Source: Coralloluteibacterium stylophorae
GTDB lineage: Bacteria; Pseudomonadota; Gammaproteobacteria; Xanthomonadales; Xanthomonadaceae
Assembly (NCBI RefSeq): GCF_018122625.2
Contig: NZ_JAGQFT020000017.1
Span: forward strand, 1 to 35,860
DNA: 35,860 nucleotides
Direction of reading: 5' to 3'
The position numbers and the translations under genes are program-made. Every line of letters starts with the position of its first letter. Position 1 is the first letter of the stretch. This document shows positions 32,725 to 35,860 of this stretch, piece by piece. Under the pieces are notes generated by a model that was not told where the DNA came from, searched no databases, and saw nothing but the letters and a program-made list of their open reading frames with translations.

Positions 32725-35565
32725 ATGTCCCCAACCCACGCTCGGCTGCGTCGCAGCCGGCTGACCGCTGCGCTTCTGGCCGCGGTCGCGATGCCCCTAG
32801 GCGCCAACGCACTGGCCCAGGATGCCCCCTCCACCTCGACCGGCGCCGGCACCGCCTCGACGCTCGATCGCGTGACCGTCACCGGCTCGCTCATCCCGCA
32901 GACCGAGATCGAGACCTTCACCCCGGTCACCACCATCACCGCCGACGACATCCAGGCGCGTGGCTTCACCAGCATCGGCGACGTGCTGCAGCAGTCGAGC
33001 ATGTCCACCGGCGGCTTCCAGGGTGGCCAGACCTCCGCGTCCTTCACCCAGGGCGCAGAGGCGGTCAGCATGTTCAGCCTCGATCCGGGCTACACCAAGT
33101 ACCTGATCAACGGCCGGCCGATGGCCAACTACCCGGCGCTGTACAACGGCTCGGACGCGTTCAACAACATCAGCGGCATTCCGGTGGACCTGGTCGACCG
33201 CGTCGAGATCCTGCCCGGTGGGCAGTCGTCGCTGTACGGCTCGGACGCGATCGCCGGCGTGGTCAACGTGATCCTCAAGAAGAGCGTCGACGCGGCCACC
33301 CTCACCGTCCGCGGCGGCACCTTCACCGAAGGCGGCGGCAACAGCCTGCGCCTGAGCTTCTCCGACGGCTTCGAGGCGGTCGACGGCCGCCTCAACGTGC
33401 TCTACGGCCTGCAGTACGAGACCCGCAACCCGATCTGGGGCTACCAGCGCGACCTGACCGACAGCTACAACACCGACGGCTACACCGCGCCGGTCGCCGG
33501 CCGCGACTTCCTGGTCTACAGCGGCAGCGGCGACTACTACTTCATGGACCCGGCCAACTGCGGGAACGTGTCCGGCCTGTTCGACGGCACCGAAGGCCTG
33601 CAGACCCGCGAGGGCTACGGCCAGTACTGCGGCTCCTTCGCCTCGCCCGGCTACCGCACCCTGCGCAACGGCAAGGACAGCACCCAGGTCTACACACACG
33701 CCACCTTCGACGTGAACGACAACCTGCAGCTGTACGCCGACTACCTCTTCAGCCACGAGAGCGTCGACTACGCGACCGGCTCGTCCTACACCTGGTGGGG
33801 CACCGGCAGCAAGTACGGCTACTACTACGACCCGGCCCTCGACGACCTGGTGAACCTGCAGCGCGGCTTCGCGCCGGAGGACATCGGCGGCAACGGCTAC
33901 GACGACATCATGAACACCGATCGCACCAATTCGTACATGGTGACCTTCGGTGGCAGCGGCTTCTTCGGCGACAGCGACTGGGAGTACGACCTCAGCGCCA
34001 CGCGCAGCTTCTATCGCCTGAAGGAGCACGGCTGGGCGCGCTTCGACACCGCGATCAACAGCTACTTCGAGAACACCGTGCTCGGCCCGCAGCTGGGCAC
34101 GACGGCCGACGGCTTCCCGATCTTCGCCCCCGACTACGCCGCGTTCTACCAGCCGATCGATCCGGCCGATTTCGCGGCCTTCACTGGCTACACCAACAGC
34201 AGCAGCAAGACCTGGGACAACATGCTGCGCGCCCAGGTGACCAACAGCGCCCTGTTCGAGCTGCCCGGCGGCGACGCCGGCCTGGCGGTGGTGCTGGAAG
34301 GCGGCAACCAGGGCTGGGACTACTCGCCCGACGCGCGCCTGCTGCCGGAGACGGCCGACATCTGGGGCACGACGGCGGTCAGCGGCTCCGGCCACCGCTC
34401 GCGCGTCGCCGCCACCACCGAGCTGCGCATGCCGCTGCTCGACCCGCTGACGGTGACCGCCTCGGCCCGCTACGACGAGTTCGACGCCTACGGCACCAAG
34501 ACCGACAAGCCGACCTACTCGATCGGCATCGAGTACCGTCCGGTCGACAGCCTGCTGTTCCGCGGCAAGTACGGCACCGCCTTCCGCGCGCCGACCCTGG
34601 CCGACCAGTTCCAGGGCGTGAGCGGCTTCTACAGCAGCGACGTCGACTACTGGCGCTGCTACTCGGAAGAGGGCTACGACCCGGCCGACACCGAGGGCTG
34701 CAGCTTCGAGAACTCGCAGTACTTCGGCACCCAGGAAGGCAACCCCGACCTGGAGCCGATCGAGGCCGACGTGTGGAACGCCGGCGTGGTGTGGGCGCCG
34801 ATGCACAACCTGTCGGTGTCGGTCGACTACTACTCGTGGGACATCCGCAACGAGGTCGACACGCAGTCGAGCGACCAGCTGCTGCTGCAGGAGTTCTACT
34901 GCCGCAGCGGGCAGCAGGACATCGCTTCGGCGAGCTGCCAGCAGGCGCTGGACTGGGTGATCCGCGACGCCACCGGTGCGCTGGACGAGATCTACACGCC
35001 GAAGGTCAACGTCGCCCAGCAGACGCTGGAAGCGGTGACCGCGAGCATCAACTACTCGCTCGACATCGGCCGCTGGGGCATGCTGCGGTTCAACGGCAAC
35101 TACACCAACATGCTGTCGCACTTCGTGCAGCCGCTGCCCGACGAGGGCAAGATCGACCTGCTGCGCGACCCGTACTACATGTGGGTGTACGACGCCTACG
35201 CCAAGACCCGCGCGGACGCCTCGGTGGCCTGGGACATCGGCGACTGGACCACGACGCTCTACGCCAACCGCATCGGCAAGACGCCGAACTACCTGGCCTA
35301 CTACGCCGGCGACTTCGGCTACGAGCACTCGTCCGGGGCGACGGCCGGCTGGTGGCAGCCCTACATCACCTACAACGCCAGCGTGAACTGGCGCGCCACC
35401 GACGACATCCAGTTCTCGCTGATGGTCAACAACGTCCTCAACGAGATGCCGGACGACCAGGCCTACAACTTCCCGGGCACCTCGAGCACGCCGTACAATA
35501 ACTACCTGTACGACATCTACGGTCGCTCGGTCATGGCCGAGATGCGCTTCCAGTTCGGCAACTGA
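32725..35565 (+). CDS. TonB-dependent outer-membrane receptor
   Basis: The protein is 946 residues from the ATG at 32725, with a Sec signal peptide (about 1-32, GANALAQ) and AGGA 9 bp upstream. A TonB box LDRVTVTGS lies near residue 50. The plug follows, with the ITADDIQARGFTSIGDVLQQ and VDLVDRVEILPGGQSSLYGS DAIAGVVNVILKK pattern in adjoining segments. The rest is a beta-barrel rich in aromatic alternation (for example YDEFDAYGTKTDKPTYSIGI, FRGKYGTAFRAPTLADQF), ending MRFQFGN. Three cysteine pairs lie in probable surface loops. It imports a ligand powered by TonB/ExbB/ExbD. Substrate (siderophore, carbohydrate or peptide) is not determinable from the motifs seen. A clear terminator follows. 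Confidence 0.93.
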   Translation: MSPTHARLRRSRLTAALLAAVAMPLGANALAQDAPSTSTGAGTASTLDRVTVTGSLIPQTEIETFTPVTTITADDIQARGFTSIGDVLQQSSMSTGGFQGGQTSASFTQGAEAVSMFSLDPGYTKYLINGRPMANYPALYNGSDAFNNISGIPVDLVDRVEILPGGQSSLYGSDAIAGVVNVILKKSVDAATLTVRGGTFTEGGGNSLRLSFSDGFEAVDGRLNVLYGLQYETRNPIWGYQRDLTDSYNTDGYTAPVAGRDFLVYSGSGDYYFMDPANCGNVSGLFDGTEGLQTREGYGQYCGSFASPGYRTLRNGKDSTQVYTHATFDVNDNLQLYADYLFSHESVDYATGSSYTWWGTGSKYGYYYDPALDDLVNLQRGFAPEDIGGNGYDDIMNTDRTNSYMVTFGGSGFFGDSDWEYDLSATRSFYRLKEHGWARFDTAINSYFENTVLGPQLGTTADGFPIFAPDYAAFYQPIDPADFAAFTGYTNSSSKTWDNMLRAQVTNSALFELPGGDAGLAVVLEGGNQGWDYSPDARLLPETADIWGTTAVSGSGHRSRVAATTELRMPLLDPLTVTASARYDEFDAYGTKTDKPTYSIGIEYRPVDSLLFRGKYGTAFRAPTLADQFQGVSGFYSSDVDYWRCYSEEGYDPADTEGCSFENSQYFGTQEGNPDLEPIEADVWNAGVVWAPMHNLSVSVDYYSWDIRNEVDTQSSDQLLLQEFYCRSGQQDIASASCQQALDWVIRDATGALDEIYTPKVNVAQQTLEAVTASINYSLDIGRWGMLRFNGNYTNMLSHFVQPLPDEGKIDLLRDPYYMWVYDAYAKTRADASVAWDIGDWTTTLYANRIGKTPNYLAYYAGDFGYEHSSGATAGWWQPYITYNASVNWRATDDIQFSLMVNNVLNEMPDDQAYNFPGTSSTPYNNYLYDIYGRSVMAEMRFQFGN

Positions 35566-35589
35566 CCGCCGACACCTGCTGCACCTTCG

Positions 35590-35618
35590 AACCCCGCCGC
35601 GAGGCGGGGTTCTTTTTT
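35590..35618 (+). terminator. Rho-independent terminator of the receptor gene
   Basis: A 9-bp stem (AACCCCGCC 35590-35598 with GGCGGGGTT 35603-35611) with loop GCGA is followed by CTTTTTT. It starts 24 bp after the receptor stop. Confidence 0.93.
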
Positions 35619-35762
35619 GGGCGGGTTCGCCAGGACGCCATCGCTTCGAGGGCTGGCGTGCGGCGGTGTGTGCAGCACGGGCTGGAATGACGTTTCGTGC
35701 AACTGAAGCGTCCTCGTTGATTCGAGCCAGTCCGAAGTAGAGTTCCCCCAGAAGGAGCTCAC

Positions 35763-35860
35763 ATGAAGAAGTCGCGGTTCACCGAGGAACAGGTCGTGCG
35801 GATCCTCAAGGAGGTCGAGGCCGGCGCGAAGGTCAACGAGACGTGCCGCAAGCACGGGAT
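35763..35860 (+). CDS. IS3-family transposase OrfA, N-terminal part (cut by window edge)
   Basis: The frame starts ATG at 35763 with AAGGAG upstream and encodes MKKSRFTEEQVVRILKEVEA then GAKVNETCRKHGI to the edge. This basic helix-turn-helix opening is the OrfA of IS3-family elements (IS407-like groups), where OrfA and a frameshifted OrfAB act on the ends. The element's left end must lie between the receptor terminator (35618) and 35763, but I could not fix the inverted repeat without the right end. The segment from about 35675 has a different composition from the core genome. Completeness is unknown because the window ends here. Confidence 0.85.
   Translation, partial: MKKSRFTEEQVVRILKEVEAGAKVNETCRKHG

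Noticed and set aside
32797-35328. Long minus-strand frame opposite the receptor
   Set aside because: The valine-rich, low-complexity translation mirrors the receptor's codon pattern; no family features.

Overview
The window looks like the chromosomal origin region of a high-GC gammaproteobacterium of the Xanthomonadaceae (Lysobacter/Luteimonas/Xanthomonas type). This rests on the core block rpmH-dnaA-dnaN-recF-gyrB, with rpmH-rnpA-yidC-mnmE running the other way, and on a nearby tonB-exbB-exbD-exbD-pdxJ cluster, which from memory is the arrangement in Xanthomonas. GC-rich codon use is uniform across the core. The genus is an inference. No rRNA, tRNA or CRISPR array was seen.

Layout, left to right. 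Positions 1-107 hold the 3' end of an IS110-type transposase. 123-6471 holds a radical SAM protein (minus strand), then on the plus strand a cardiolipin synthase, a small membrane protein, a phosphopantetheinyl transferase, an ECF sigma / membrane anti-sigma candidate / PDZ protein operon, and pdxJ. 6680-11345 (minus) holds the TonB energy-transduction operon (tonB, exbB, two exbD), a TPR protein and an M48 lipoprotein protease. 11464-14003 (minus) is a translationally coupled pair: a RimK-like ATP-grasp ligase and an inactive-transglutaminase 7TM protein. 14282-20652 (minus) is gyrB, recF, dnaN and dnaA, with an oriC candidate between dnaN and dnaA and three parS-like sites in and beside recF. 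20848-24633 (plus) is rpmH, rnpA, yidC and mnmE. 24759-26912 holds two tandem paralogous lipoproteins ending in TonB C-terminal domains. 26993-32345 holds two ABC-2 type exporters: one NatAB-like and read leftward behind a secreted S33 hydrolase, the other YadGH-like and read rightward. 32725-35565 is a large TonB-dependent outer-membrane receptor with a long leader. An IS3-family orfA begins at 35763 and runs off the window.

The genes fall into functional sets. One is replication initiation and segregation (DnaA, DnaN, RecF, GyrB, oriC, parS). One is translation, RNA processing and membrane insertion (L34, RNase P protein, YidC, MnmE). One is envelope energy transduction (TonB/ExbB/ExbD/ExbD, the receptor, and two unusual TonB-domain lipoproteins). 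One is envelope regulation (sigma/anti-sigma/PDZ). The least explained parts are the tandem lipoprotein TonB-domain pair, the ligase/UUP1 pair and the sigma/PDZ operon.
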